Assembly (NCBI RefSeq): GCF_022678625.1
Contig: NZ_JALBYQ010000002.1
Coordinates: forward strand, 1 to 64,000
Direction of reading: 5' to 3'
Length of the DNA: 64,000 nt
Source: Aliiroseovarius subalbicans
GTDB taxonomy: Bacteria; Pseudomonadota; Alphaproteobacteria; Rhodobacterales; Rhodobacteraceae
Of this stretch, positions 24,563 through 34,933 are shown piece after piece. The notes below the pieces were generated by a model. It had not been told where the DNA came from. It saw only the letters and a list, made by a program, of their open reading frames with translations, and made no database searches. Positions within the stretch are counted from its first letter, which is position 1. Each line of letters begins with the position of its first letter. A program made the position numbers and the translations under genes.

Positions 24563-25732
24563 ATGTCTGCTGCCGCTGCAACCGCCGTCGAAACTTCTAG
24601 GCCCACGGCCTGCCTGGCCCTTGCGGATGGCACGCTGTTCTATGGTCAAGGCTTTGGCGCAACCGGCGTCACCACCGCCGAGCTGTGCTTCAACACCGCC
24701 ATGACCGGGTATCAGGAAATCATGACCGACCCGTCCTATGCCGGCCAGGTTGTGACTTTTACCTTCCCCCACATTGGCAACACCGGCGTGACCCCGGAAG
24801 ACGATGAAACCGCCGAACCGGTCGCCGCTGGCATGGTGGTGAAATGGGACCCGACCGAGCCCTCGAACTGGCGGTCGACCGAAGAACTGACCGCGTGGCT
24901 GGAGCGTCGCGGCCGGATCGGCATCGGCGGCATCGACACCCGGCGCCTGACCCGCGCGATCCGCCAGCAAGGTGCACCGCACGTGGCCATCGCCCACGAC
25001 CCCGAAGGCGCCTTCGACATCGAAGCCCTTATCGCCGAGGCCCGCGCCTTTCCCGGCCTCGAAGGCCTTGACCTTGCGAAAGAAGTCACCTGCGCACAAA
25101 GCTACAGCTGGACCGAAAAACGCTGGGCCTGGGGCGAAGGTTTCGCCACCCAGGACAACCCGCGCCACAAGGTCGTCGCGCTCGATTTCGGCGCCAAGCG
25201 CAACATCCTGCGCTGTCTGGCCTCGGCTGGCTGTGAGGTCATCGTCCTGCCCGCCACCGCCACTGCCGAAGAGGTCCTTGCCCACAATCCCGACGGCGTG
25301 TTCCTGTCAAACGGCCCCGGCGATCCGGCGGCCACCGGCGCCTATGCCGTGCCGATGATCAAATCCGTGCTTGAGGCCGACCTGCCAGTGTTCGGCATTT
25401 GCCTGGGCCACCAGATGCTGGCTCTGGCGCTGGGCGCCAAGACGGTGAAGATGAACCACGGCCACCACGGGGCAAACCACCCGGTTAAAGACCTAGAAAC
25501 CGGCAAGGTTGAAATCACCTCGATGAACCATGGTTTCACCGTGGACAGCCAGACCCTACCCGATGGGGTGATCGAAAGTCACGTGTCGCTGTTCGATGGC
25601 TCGAACTGCGGGATTCGCATGACTGATCGCCCGGTGTTTTCGGTTCAGTACCACCCTGAGGCAAGCCCTGGGCCACAAGACAGCTACTACCTGTTCGAAC
25701 GCTTCGCTGAAGCGATGGACAAGCGCGGCTGA
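24563..25732 (+). CDS. carA: Carbamoyl-phosphate synthase small (glutaminase) subunit
   Basis: A 389-residue subunit that releases ammonia from glutamine and passes it to CarB for carbamoyl phosphate, feeding arginine and pyrimidine synthesis. An N-terminal CPS domain (about 15-150, with FNTAMTGYQEIMTDPSYAGQ) is followed by a class I amidotransferase: catalytic Cys280 (FGICLGHQ), His364 and Glu366 (YHPEASPGP). A GGGGGA ribosome site lies 6 bases before the ATG at 24563; an in-frame ATG at 24515 is less likely. carB is not next to it. Confidence 0.97.
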   Translation: MSAAAATAVETSRPTACLALADGTLFYGQGFGATGVTTAELCFNTAMTGYQEIMTDPSYAGQVVTFTFPHIGNTGVTPEDDETAEPVAAGMVVKWDPTEPSNWRSTEELTAWLERRGRIGIGGIDTRRLTRAIRQQGAPHVAIAHDPEGAFDIEALIAEARAFPGLEGLDLAKEVTCAQSYSWTEKRWAWGEGFATQDNPRHKVVALDFGAKRNILRCLASAGCEVIVLPATATAEEVLAHNPDGVFLSNGPGDPAATGAYAVPMIKSVLEADLPVFGICLGHQMLALALGAKTVKMNHGHHGANHPVKDLETGKVEITSMNHGFTVDSQTLPDGVIESHVSLFDGSNCGIRMTDRPVFSVQYHPEASPGPQDSYYLFERFAEAMDKRG

Positions 25733-25752
25733 CATTGGAAAAAACATTACGG

Positions 25753-25768
25753 TTAACGACCTGTTAAC
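25753..25768. promoter_or_regulatory. CtrA-type binding site upstream of glycosyltransferase
   Basis: TTAA at 25753-25756 and TTAAC at 25764-25768 are separated by exactly seven bases, matching the TTAA-N7-TTAAC box recognised by the alphaproteobacterial cell-cycle and motility regulator CtrA. The site lies 44 bases before the glycosyltransferase start codon. Confidence 0.6.
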
Positions 25769-25811
25769 CTACCGTGAGGCAGTCTCGTCAGGAAACAGAC
25801 CCTGATGAGAT

Positions 25812-27746
25812 ATGACCGCATCCAATCTTCACTTTCTACGGGACGTTCAGCCGGCCCCGAAACTGGCGCGCTCAGCCCCGCAGCGCGTCCCGTTGGGCGA
25901 GCTTCTGCGCCAGCGCGGCGCTTTGGCCGAGGACGATCTGGCCATGGCCGTCGCATTGCAGCAGCGCGAAGAAGCGCGCTTTGGCGACATCCTGTTGGCC
26001 AACGGTTTTGTCACCACAGAGGAGCTTTATGCCGCCCTCGCTCAGCAATATGGCACCTCGACGGCAGACCTGCAGGCCCAACCGCCCGATGTGCGCCTGA
26101 TCGACAAGCTGGGGGCGGATTTCTGCATTCGTCACGCCGTTGTGCCCTGGAAACGCGTCGGCGGGGCCACCATCCTGATCTGCTCGCGGCCGGATGAATT
26201 CGACAAGCTGGCAAAGGTCATGCCCGATGATTTCGGGCGCCTGCTTCTGGCCATCGCGCCCGAGCAAGACATTCAGGCGGCCCTGATCGCCGCACGGCAC
26301 CGATCGCTGGCAAAGCGGGCTGAAACCCGCGTTGCTGAACATGAAAGCTGCCGCAGTTGGAAACGCGGCACGGTCGGTCTCATCTTCATTGCGCTGACCC
26401 TGAGCATCATCGCCCTGTTCATCTTCAGTCCGGCCCTGGGCTTCGGCTTGCTCACCGCCTGGGCGGTCACGACGCTTGTCGTCAACTCCGCCGTGAAAGC
26501 CAGCGCGGCTGTCGCCCACATGCGCCGGCGCAACAGCGAGAAGGTGACTTTTTTCTCAGAGCGGCAGCCCCCGGGCATCGCAAAACTGCCCACGGTGTCG
26601 ATCATGGTGCCGTTGTTCAAGGAAACCGAGATTGCCGGGCGCCTTGTCAAACGGCTTAGCGCGATTTCCTATCCGCGCGAGTTGCTTGATATCTGCCTTG
26701 TCGTCGAAGAAGACGACACGCTGACCCAGACCACCCTGGCCCGATCCGCCCTGCCGCGCTGGATGCGCCAGATCACCGTGCCGCGCGGTGCTGTGAAAAC
26801 GAAACCCCGCGCATTGAATTTCGCGCTGGATTTCTGCAAGGGCTCGATCATCGGGGTCTATGATGCCGAGGACGCCCCGGACGCCGACCAGATCCACCGC
26901 GTCGTACGCCGGTTTCACGAACGCGGACAAGACGTGGCGTGTCTACAAGGCATTCTGGATTTCTATAACGCGCGCACGAACTGGCTCAGCCGTTGTTTCA
27001 CCGTGGAATATGCCACCTGGTTCCGGGTTATCCTGCCCGGGCTTGAACGCCTTGGCTTTGCCGTTCCGCTGGGTGGCACCACGCTGTTTTTCCGCCGCCA
27101 CGCGCTGGAAGAGCTGGGAGGCTGGGACGCCCACAACGTGACCGAAGACGCTGATCTTGGTATTCGTCTGGCCCGCCATGGCTACCGGACCGAGCTGATC
27201 GACACGGTCACCGAGGAAGAAGCCAATTGCCGGGTCTGGCCCTGGATCAAACAGCGGTCGCGCTGGATCAAGGGCTATGCGATGACCTATGGCGTCGCGA
27301 TGCGCGCGCCGCGCGCGTTGCTGCGCGAACTGGGCTGGTGGAAATTCCTGGGGGTCCAGATCCTGTTCCTGGGCACCCTGTCCCAATTCCTGTTGGCACC
27401 CGTCCTATGGTCGTTCTGGGCTTTGCCCCTGGGTCTGCCGCACCCGCTGTTGAACGTGATGCCGATCGAGATGTTCTATCTTCTGGGCGCAGTCTTCTTG
27501 TTGTCGGAGGTCCTGACCATCGCCGTGGGCGTGCTGGCGGTGTCCGGCCCGAAACACCGCTGGCTGCGCTGGTGGGTGCCCACGCTGCACGTCTATTTCC
27601 CGCTGGCCTCACTGGCCGCGATGAAGGGGTTTCTGGAAATCGCGCACCGGCCGTTTTACTGGGACAAGACCATGCATGGCGTGTTCGACCATGCCGAAGA
27701 CGACACAATCAGCGTCCCGGATCAGCCCCGCCAGCATCCAGCTTGA
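25812..27746 (+). CDS. Membrane GT2 glycosyltransferase with N-terminal MshEN (c-di-GMP-binding type) domain
   Basis: A 644-residue fusion. Residues 25-80 match the repeated MshEN/GspE-N motif (R-x-x-LGELLRQRGAL, then GDILLANGFVTTEELYAALA), which in other proteins binds cyclic di-GMP. Two membrane helices follow (about 187-228). Next is a GT2 catalytic domain (260-490) with DAED at 351-354, the TEDADLG acceptor motif (444-450) and QRSRW (481-485) of processive synthases. Four further membrane helices lie between about 505 and 605. It probably makes or exports an extracellular polysaccharide under c-di-GMP control (inference). A CtrA box lies upstream. Its last 38 bases overlap the convergent GntR gene. 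Confidence 0.9.
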   Translation: MTASNLHFLRDVQPAPKLARSAPQRVPLGELLRQRGALAEDDLAMAVALQQREEARFGDILLANGFVTTEELYAALAQQYGTSTADLQAQPPDVRLIDKLGADFCIRHAVVPWKRVGGATILICSRPDEFDKLAKVMPDDFGRLLLAIAPEQDIQAALIAARHRSLAKRAETRVAEHESCRSWKRGTVGLIFIALTLSIIALFIFSPALGFGLLTAWAVTTLVVNSAVKASAAVAHMRRRNSEKVTFFSERQPPGIAKLPTVSIMVPLFKETEIAGRLVKRLSAISYPRELLDICLVVEEDDTLTQTTLARSALPRWMRQITVPRGAVKTKPRALNFALDFCKGSIIGVYDAEDAPDADQIHRVVRRFHERGQDVACLQGILDFYNARTNWLSRCFTVEYATWFRVILPGLERLGFAVPLGGTTLFFRRHALEELGGWDAHNVTEDADLGIRLARHGYRTELIDTVTEEEANCRVWPWIKQRSRWIKGYAMTYGVAMRAPRALLRELGWWKFLGVQILFLGTLSQFLLAPVLWSFWALPLGLPHPLLNVMPIEMFYLLGAVFLLSEVLTIAVGVLAVSGPKHRWLRWWVPTLHVYFPLASLAAMKGFLEIAHRPFYWDKTMHGVFDHAEDDTISVPDQPRQHPA

Positions 27747-28362
27747 GCCGCGTTTCAAACGCCTTGGAGATATGCGTTTTCAACGCCGTTCCGGCCACTT
27801 CCCCGTCGCGCGCTTCAATCGCGGAGACGATGGCGTCATGTTCGGCCACGGCAGTTTCGCTGCGCCCCTCGACGGCAAGCGAGGTGGTTGCCAGAAGCGC
27901 CATCGTGCGGTGCACCATATCCAGCTGTTGCACCAGGTATCGGTTGTGTGACGCCAGGTGCAGCTGTTTGTGGAACCGCCGGTTGCTGCGCGCCAGGGCT
28001 TCGGGGTCATCCAGCAGACCACGATCCTCTTCGACCATGTCGCGCAGCACCTTGATTTCTTCGGGTGCTGCGTGTTGTGCCGCCAAGCGCGCCGCCAGCC
28101 CCTCCAGCTCGGCCCGCACCGCATAAAGCTCGGCCAATTGGTTGTGGGTCAAGGACGCCACGATCAGCGACCGCCCATCGCGGGCCAGCAGGCGCTGAGT
28201 CTCAAGCCGTTGCAACGCCTCGCGGATCGGCGTGCGCGACACTCCGAACCGGTCCGCCAATTCGCTTTCCACCAACCGGTCGCCGGGCTTGTACAGCCCC
28301 ACGTCAATGGCATCCAGGATCAGCTCATAAGCATCTTTCTGGCCGGATTTGGTCTCGGACAC
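27709..28362 (-). CDS. GntR-family (FadR/FCD type) transcriptional regulator
   Basis: A 217-residue regulator. The N-terminal winged helix covers about residues 8-70 (GLYKPGDRLVESELADRFGV, then SRTPIREALQRLE). The C-terminal all-helical FCD ligand domain (about 75-205) has its metal-site histidines in FHKQLHLASHN, EHDAIVSAIEAR and LKTHI. The effector is unknown. The GTG start follows AAGGGAG. It is divergent from the nucleotidase gene, and its 3' end overlaps the glycosyltransferase gene by 38 bases. Confidence 0.93.
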   Translation of the reverse strand: MSETKSGQKDAYELILDAIDVGLYKPGDRLVESELADRFGVSRTPIREALQRLETQRLLARDGRSLIVASLTHNQLAELYAVRAELEGLAARLAAQHAAPEEIKVLRDMVEEDRGLLDDPEALARSNRRFHKQLHLASHNRYLVQQLDMVHRTMALLATTSLAVEGRSETAVAEHDAIVSAIEARDGEVAGTALKTHISKAFETRLKLDAGGADPGR

Positions 28363-28462
28363 GTCAATCTCCCTTTGGGTTCAACCGACTATGCACCCCC
28401 ACGCGGCACAATCAAGCGCCCCGTGCATTGCAAAATGGTCGCAGCAGGATTAGCGTCCGCCC

Positions 28463-29143
28463 ATGGTTGCGCGCTCGTTCTCTCACGTCTCGGCCTGGGT
28501 CTTCGATCTGGACAATACGCTGTACCCGCCCGAGGCGCGTCTGTTCGACCAGATCGAGGTGAAGATGACCGCCTGGGTGATGGATGCGCTGGGCGTGGAC
28601 AAGGCCGAAGCGGATCACTTGCGCCGCCACTATTGGGCCGAATACGGCACCACCCTCGCAGGCCTGATGCAGGAACACGGCGTCGATCCCGGCCCTTATC
28701 TGACCCATGTGCATGAAATCGACATGTCGCATCTGGAGCAGGACGCGGATCTGCGCACCCATATCGGCGACCTGCCGGGGCGACGGATCGTCTATACCAA
28801 CGGCTCGCGCCCCTATGCCGAACGGGTGCTGGACGCGCGCGGTCTGGGCGGGCTGTTCGATGCGATCTATGGCGTGGAACATGCTGATTTTCATCCGAAA
28901 CCCGACCGCATCGCCTTTGAGACGGTGTTTGAGAACGACGGGTTGGACCCCACCCGCGCGGCGATGTTCGAAGACGACCCGCGCAACCTGGCCGCGCCTC
29001 ATGCGATGGGCATGCGCACCGTACATGTGGCCGGCACCCCGGCGCCGGCCCCGCATATCCACCACCACACCGCCGACCTGACGGGCTTTCTGTCGCAACT
29101 GGCGCAAGCGGGCTTTCCGACCGCACTGAACGGGCTTAAGTGA
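28463..29143 (+). CDS. HAD-superfamily pyrimidine 5'-nucleotidase
   Basis: A 226-residue HAD phosphatase. Motif I is FDLDNTLYPP (Asp nucleophile near residue 15), motif II is VYTNGSRPYA, motif III is the Lys in HPKPDRIAFE, and motif IV is FEDDPRNLAAP. The layout fits the SDT1/pyrimidine nucleotidase subfamily that removes phosphate from UMP and CMP. Its TGA overlaps the GTG of the following hydroxylase gene, giving a two-gene operon; the metabolic link is not obvious. Confidence 0.93.
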   Translation: MVARSFSHVSAWVFDLDNTLYPPEARLFDQIEVKMTAWVMDALGVDKAEADHLRRHYWAEYGTTLAGLMQEHGVDPGPYLTHVHEIDMSHLEQDADLRTHIGDLPGRRIVYTNGSRPYAERVLDARGLGGLFDAIYGVEHADFHPKPDRIAFETVFENDGLDPTRAAMFEDDPRNLAAPHAMGMRTVHVAGTPAPAPHIHHHTADLTGFLSQLAQAGFPTALNGLK

Positions 29144-30348
29144 CAGACATGCAGACTCATGACGTGGACATCTTCATCTCGGGCGGCGGCATCGCGGGGC
29201 AAGTGGCCGCAAGCGTCTTTGCCGCCCAGGGCTTCAGCGTCGTGATGGTCGACCCCGTGCCGCCAGTCACGCAGGCGGATCTGGACGGATCCGACCTGCG
29301 TTCAACTGCGTTCCTGCGCCCGGCGCGGGACCTGTTCCAGACCTGCGGGCTTTGGCCCGTGTTGGAGCCGCACGCCAAGCCGCTGGACAAGTTGCAGGTG
29401 ATCGACACCGCCGGCTGGCCCCCTGTGGAGCGCGACCGGCGCGTGTTTCAGGCCAGCGACATGGGCGAAGAACCCTTTGGCTGGAACCTGATGAACTGGG
29501 TCGTGCGACGCGAGCTTTGGGGGTATCTGCAAGGGCAGGACCGCATCACCGCGCTCTATGGCACCGGGTTCAAATCGATCGTGCAGCGCACCGGAGAGAT
29601 CATCGTCGGCCTGACGAACGGCGACCGGGTGCGCGCGCGTCTGGGCGTGGCCGCGGACGGCAAGTTTTCCCCGCTGCGGGAGGCGGTCGGGATCGACGTG
29701 AGTACCATGCGGTATGGCCAGAAATCGCTGGCCTTCACCGTCACCCACGACGCCCCGCACGACAACATTTCGACCGAGATCTACAACACGGGCGGGCCGT
29801 TCACCATCGTGCCCCTGCCCGACATGGACGGGCGCCATGCCTCGGCAATTGTCTGGATGAACCTGGGCCCGCGCGCCGTCGAGCTGATGGAAATGGGCGT
29901 GCCGGACTTCGAAGAGGTGATGCACCACCGCTCTGTCGGGCTGCTGGGACGGATGCGCCTGGAAGGTCGACGCTCGATCTGGCCGATCATCACGCAGACG
30001 GCGGATCAGCTGGTCTCAGGACGGGTCGCGGTGATGGCCGAGGCCGCCCACGCCCTGCCTCCGATCGGAGCGCAGGGGTTGAACACATCCCTGAACGACC
30101 TGATCGTTCTGTCGGATCTGGCGGCGAAACATGCCGCTGATCTTGGAAGCCCCAAGATGATGCAAGCCTATGAAAAAGCACGGAAACCTGACATAGCTGC
30201 GCGGGCGCGAGTGATCGATCTGTTCAACCGTGTTGCCCGATCAGGCGAGGCGCCGCTGCAGGCGATACGCCTTGCCGGATTGAAGGCCGTGCATGACGTG
30301 GCCCCGGTGCGCAAAGGCGTGATGCGGGCGGGGCTTGGCCCCCGCTAA
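29140..30348 (+). CDS. UbiH-family FAD-dependent hydroxylase
   Basis: A 402-residue flavoprotein monooxygenase of the UbiH/UbiF/Coq6 family, which hydroxylates the ubiquinone ring. The N-terminal FAD fold has GGGIAGQVAASVFAAQG, and the second FAD motif is AEAAHALPPIGAQGLNTSLN, where an A replaces the usual GD of GDAAH. A GTG overlaps the preceding stop; the ATG at 29149 is possible. The reaction step cannot be decided by sequence. It lies downstream of the nucleotidase gene in the same transcript. Confidence 0.92.
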   Translation: MTDMQTHDVDIFISGGGIAGQVAASVFAAQGFSVVMVDPVPPVTQADLDGSDLRSTAFLRPARDLFQTCGLWPVLEPHAKPLDKLQVIDTAGWPPVERDRRVFQASDMGEEPFGWNLMNWVVRRELWGYLQGQDRITALYGTGFKSIVQRTGEIIVGLTNGDRVRARLGVAADGKFSPLREAVGIDVSTMRYGQKSLAFTVTHDAPHDNISTEIYNTGGPFTIVPLPDMDGRHASAIVWMNLGPRAVELMEMGVPDFEEVMHHRSVGLLGRMRLEGRRSIWPIITQTADQLVSGRVAVMAEAAHALPPIGAQGLNTSLNDLIVLSDLAAKHAADLGSPKMMQAYEKARKPDIAARARVIDLFNRVARSGEAPLQAIRLAGLKAVHDVAPVRKGVMRAGLGPR

Positions 30349-30453
30349 GCGTCGTTCTGCGGCACGCGGACGCAGCGCCCCGGTTTCACATTCCAAATCT
30401 GGAATTTATCCATATACGGGCCATGACCACGCGAGCACAAGGAGACACGCGCC

Positions 30454-30651
30454 ATGGCAACCGACCTTACCCCCGAACAGAAAGCCGCCGACGCCCGCGC
30501 CGAAAAGGTCGGCTTTGGCATCGCTGCCGCGATCATCGCCGCCCTTCTTGTCGGTTTCCTGACCATGGGCGTGGCCGGCGTCGGCCTGGTGGCCGTGGGC
30601 ATCGTGCCGGTGATCTACCTGCTGCTGATCGTCATGACCAACGGCGGCTGA
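30454..30651 (+). CDS. Small two-helix membrane protein (65 aa)
   Basis: A hydrophilic N-terminus (MATDLTPEQKAADARAEKVG) is followed by two hydrophobic segments (about 21-39 and 42-60). The ATG follows AAGGAG. It lies in the gap between the hydroxylase and the convergent aminotransferase. Function unknown. Confidence 0.75.
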   Translation: MATDLTPEQKAADARAEKVGFGIAAAIIAALLVGFLTMGVAGVGLVAVGIVPVIYLLLIVMTNGG

Positions 30652-30655
30652 GCCA

Positions 30656-31783
30656 TCACAGCGCCTTGTCGATGACCGCCGTCAGGCGCGCGACCGAGGC
30701 CTCGACATCGTAAAGTTTGTCGAGGCCGAACAGGCCCAGGCGGAAGGACGAATAATCGTCGCCCTCGTCGCACATCAGCGGCACACCGGCCGCGATTTGC
30801 ACCCCTTGGGCCGCGAAGGGCTTGCCCATCTTCACATCCGCGTCGTCCGTATAGGACACGACCACGCCCGGTGCGCCGAACCCGTCGGCGGCCACCGATT
30901 TCACGCCGCGATCTGCCAGCAACGCGCGCACGCGGTTGCCCTGTTCCCACTGCGCGGCCTCCAACTTGTCAAAACCATAATCGCGGGTTTCCAGCATCGT
31001 GTCGCGAAAGGCACGCAAGGCGTCCGTCGGCATGGTGGCGTGATAGGCGTGTCCTCCGGCCTCATACGCCTCCATGATCGCCAGCCATTTGCCCAAATCA
31101 ACGGCGAAGCTGGTCGAAGTGGCTGCTTTCGCCATGTCGCGCGCGGTGTCGTTCATCATGACAAGCCCCGCCGACGGTGACGCCGACCAGCCCTTTTGCG
31201 GGGCCGAAATCAGCACGTCCACGCCGGTTTTTTTCATGTCGACCCAGGCACAGCCCGAGGCGATACAATCCAGCACGAAGATGCCACCGACCGCATGCAC
31301 GGCGTCGGCGACCGCCTTGAGGTAATCGTCGGGCAGGATCATGCCACTGGCGGTTTCCACGTGCGGGGCGAAGACCACATCGGGCTTTTCTTCGCCAATC
31401 TTCGCCACGACCTCGTCGATCGGCGCAGGGGCGAACCCTGCTTGACGGTCATTGCCGACGCGGCGCGCCTTCATCACGGTTTCTTCGGCCGGGATCGCAC
31501 CCATTTCGAAAATCTGGCTCCAACGGAAGCTGAAGAACCCGTTACGGATCACCATCACGCGCTTGCCGGTTGCGAACTGGCGCGCCACGGCCTCCATCGC
31601 ATAGGTGCCGCCACCGGGGACCAACGCCACGGCATCTGCCGTGTAAACCTCGCGCAGGATTTCCGAAATGTCGCGCATGACCTTTTGGAAGGCGGCGGAC
31701 ATGTGGTTCAGGGACCGGTCGGTGAACACCACCGAAAATTCCAGCATCCCATCCGGGTCGATATCGGGCAAAAGCGCGGCCAT
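30656..31783 (-). CDS. Class V PLP-dependent aminotransferase
   Basis: A 375-residue fold-type I enzyme related to serine/alanine-glyoxylate aminotransferases. PGGGTYAMEAVARQFATG binds the cofactor phosphate, DCIASGCAWVDM holds the PLP-contacting Asp, and the Schiff-base Lys lies in SAPQKGWSASPSAG. The ATG at 31783 has GGAGGA 5 bases upstream; an in-frame ATG 15 bases earlier has none. Substrate unknown. Two Lrp/AsnC genes lie upstream on the same strand, suggesting amino acid-responsive control. Confidence 0.9.
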   Translation of the reverse strand: MAALLPDIDPDGMLEFSVVFTDRSLNHMSAAFQKVMRDISEILREVYTADAVALVPGGGTYAMEAVARQFATGKRVMVIRNGFFSFRWSQIFEMGAIPAEETVMKARRVGNDRQAGFAPAPIDEVVAKIGEEKPDVVFAPHVETASGMILPDDYLKAVADAVHAVGGIFVLDCIASGCAWVDMKKTGVDVLISAPQKGWSASPSAGLVMMNDTARDMAKAATSTSFAVDLGKWLAIMEAYEAGGHAYHATMPTDALRAFRDTMLETRDYGFDKLEAAQWEQGNRVRALLADRGVKSVAADGFGAPGVVVSYTDDADVKMGKPFAAQGVQIAAGVPLMCDEGDDYSSFRLGLFGLDKLYDVEASVARLTAVIDKAL

Positions 31784-31848
31784 GTGGTCCTCCGTCATAT
31801 GTCAGACGGACAGAGTGGCGGATTTTGCCCGCCCTGAAAAGCGACAAA

Positions 31849-32304
31849 TCAGCCCAGCGGGCCGGGCCTGCGTTCTTCACTTAACAACACATTGGCTTCG
31901 ACATCCCCGACGCCGGGTAATGTCATGATGCGTCGACGCAGCACGCGTTCGAAATCCGACAGGTCACGGGCGACCACGCGCAGGCGGTAATCATACATGC
32001 CCAGCACGTGCTGCACGGTTTGCACCTCGGGGATGGCGGACACGGCACGTTCGAAATCCTCAAGGCTGACACGCCCCTTGGTGGCCAGTTTCACACCCAG
32101 AAACACGGTTACGCCGAACCCCAACGCTTCGCGGTCCAGATCGACCCTGCGTCCGGTGATGATGTCCGCATCATGTAACCGTTTCACCCGCCGCCACGCC
32201 GCCGGCTGCGACAGGCCGAAGCGGCGCCCCAGCTCACCCGCAGACAGGGTCGCGTCCTCGGACAAGGCGCGTAAAATGGCGCGGTCGGTGTCATCCAGTG
32301 TCAT
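31849..32304 (-). CDS. Lrp/AsnC-family regulator (second of pair)
   Basis: A 151-residue regulator with an AsnC HTH (about residues 1-55, LGRRFGLSQPAAWRRVKRLH) and a C-terminal RAM domain (70-145, with TVQHVLGMYDYRLRVVARDL) that senses amino acids. Its start overlaps the stop of the gene before it by four bases, so the two are translated together and may form hetero-oligomers. The aminotransferase gene follows on the same strand. Confidence 0.95.
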   Translation of the reverse strand: MTLDDTDRAILRALSEDATLSAGELGRRFGLSQPAAWRRVKRLHDADIITGRRVDLDREALGFGVTVFLGVKLATKGRVSLEDFERAVSAIPEVQTVQHVLGMYDYRLRVVARDLSDFERVLRRRIMTLPGVGDVEANVLLSEERRPGPLG

Positions 32305-32759
32305 AGCGGCAGCACCTCGTCGGTCTTGATCGTGGCCACATGGGCCAGGCTTTCGATGTCTGCGATGTGCGGCAAGGTCAGGATGCGGCTGCGATAGATC
32401 TGCTGGTAATGCGGCATGTCGCGCGCCAGCACGATCAGGCGCACATCGACCCGGCCCAGAAAGGTCTGGATCTCGGTCACCTCGGGAACATCGCGCGCCT
32501 CGGCCAGGAATTCATCGAAGGCGCGCGGGTTGGTCTTGTCCAGGGTGATGCGCAACGCAACCTCGACCTCATAACCCAGCGCGGCCCAGTTGATCACCGC
32601 GTGTTGGCCGCGAATGATGCCAGTGCGCGACAGCTTCTCCAGCCGGCGCGAACAGGTGGCGACGGTCACGCCCGACAGCTCGGCCAGCTCCGAGGCTGGC
32701 AGATTCGGATCCTGCTGCAAACGGCGCAGAATGCGGCGGTCGGTGTCGTCAACTTGCAT
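32301..32759 (-). CDS. Lrp/AsnC-family regulator (first of pair)
   Basis: A 152-residue regulator. The HTH at about 1-60 includes PASELAELSGVTVATCSRRL and the RAM domain covers 70-140 (TEIQTFLGRVDVRLIVLARD). It is a distinct paralogue of the gene behind it, with low identity. It is divergent from ilvC across 136 bases, so either Lrp protein may control ilvC and branched-chain synthesis (inference). Confidence 0.95.
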   Translation of the reverse strand: MQVDDTDRRILRRLQQDPNLPASELAELSGVTVATCSRRLEKLSRTGIIRGQHAVINWAALGYEVEVALRITLDKTNPRAFDEFLAEARDVPEVTEIQTFLGRVDVRLIVLARDMPHYQQIYRSRILTLPHIADIESLAHVATIKTDEVLPL

Positions 32760-32856
32760 GATTTTCTCATCATTAGCGCTGAATACGAATTGTTTTACCG
32801 TTCATATGTGGTTTTCGCAGCGATATGCAATCGCCATTCAATCAAAACCCATATGA

Positions 32857-33918
<1,062 letters not shown>

Positions 33919-33945
33919 TCGCGCACTCCGCGTGATCTGATCAGG

Positions 33946-33980
33946 CGGTCCGCCGGGGAAACCTGGCGGGCCGTTTTCTT
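33946..33980 (+). terminator. Rho-independent terminator after ilvC
   Basis: CGGTCCGCCGG pairs with CTGGCGGGCCG (two G-U pairs), then TTTTCTTTT. Confidence 0.88.
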
Positions 33981-34045
33981 TTGACATTCAGACTTTTTAC
34001 CGACCCAATCGCAGCCTTGGCCGCGTTGACCTTCAGGATACCGAC

Positions 34046-34933
34046 ATGACCCGCAACTGGATCTTTCTTGTGCTGCTTTCCCTGATTTGGGGCGCAAGTT
34101 TCATGGGTGTGACGCTTGCGCTGACCGGGTTTGGCCCTTTGACGGTGGCGGCCATTCGCATCGTCATGGGGGCGCTGGTACTGGTCGTGCTGGCGCAGAT
34201 CATGGGCGTGGGGCTGCCTGCGTTTTCCAACCGGCGCCTGTGGCTGCACGTCGCCGGGATGGGGCTGTTTTCCAACGCGGTGCCGTTTTTCCTGCTCAGT
34301 TGGGGGCAGCAACATGTGTCCAGCGGGTTCGCGGGCATCACCATGGCGGTCGTGCCGCTTCTGGTTCTGCCCCTGGCGCATGTTTTCGTGCCCGACGAAC
34401 ACCTGACGCCGCGCAAGGCCGCCGGCTTTGCGGTCGGGTTTATCGGCGTTGCCATCCTGATCGGTCCGGGTGCCTGGGCCAGTTCGGGCGCCGAGACCGA
34501 AGGTTGGGCACGGCTGGCCTGTGTGGGGGCGGCCGCGTGCTATGCGATCGGGTCGATCATCACCCGGCTCAGCCCCAAGACGGACCTGATCAGCTTTTCC
34601 GCAGGCGCGCTTTTGGTGGCCAGCCTGCTGATCGCGCCGGTTGCTTTGGCCGTCGAGGGCCTACCGACCCTGCCCAACGCCCCCGCCCTGTGGGCCGTGA
34701 CCTATCTGGGGCTGTTTCCCACGGCCCTGGCCACGATCCTGCTGGTTCAGGTGATACGCTCCGCCGGCCCCAGTTTTCTGAGCATCGTGAACTACCTCGT
34801 GCCGCTTTGGAGCGTGCTGTTTGGCGTGATGTTGCTGTCCGAACGCCTGCCGGCTTCGTTCCTGTATGCGCTGGGGTTGATCCTGGCCGGACTGGCCATC
34901 AGCCGGGCGCGCGCGGTGCGACGGCGGCCCTAG
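34046..34933 (+). CDS. EamA/DMT-family transporter
   Basis: A 295-residue inner-membrane protein with ten predicted helices in two EamA repeats (about 1-135 and 150-290): [17 protein letters not shown] in the first and [20 protein letters not shown] in the second. It is a drug/metabolite exporter of unknown substrate. Its stop overlaps the convergent glmM stop by four bases, so the two transcripts must overlap. Confidence 0.92.
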   Translation: MTRNWIFLVLLSLIWGASFMGVTLALTGFGPLTVAAIRIVMGALVLVVLAQIMGVGLPAFSNRRLWLHVAGMGLFSNAVPFFLLSWGQQHVSSGFAGITMAVVPLLVLPLAHVFVPDEHLTPRKAAGFAVGFIGVAILIGPGAWASSGAETEGWARLACVGAAACYAIGSIITRLSPKTDLISFSAGALLVASLLIAPVALAVEGLPTLPNAPALWAVTYLGLFPTALATILLVQVIRSAGPSFLSIVNYLVPLWSVLFGVMLLSERLPASFLYALGLILAGLAISRARAVRRRP

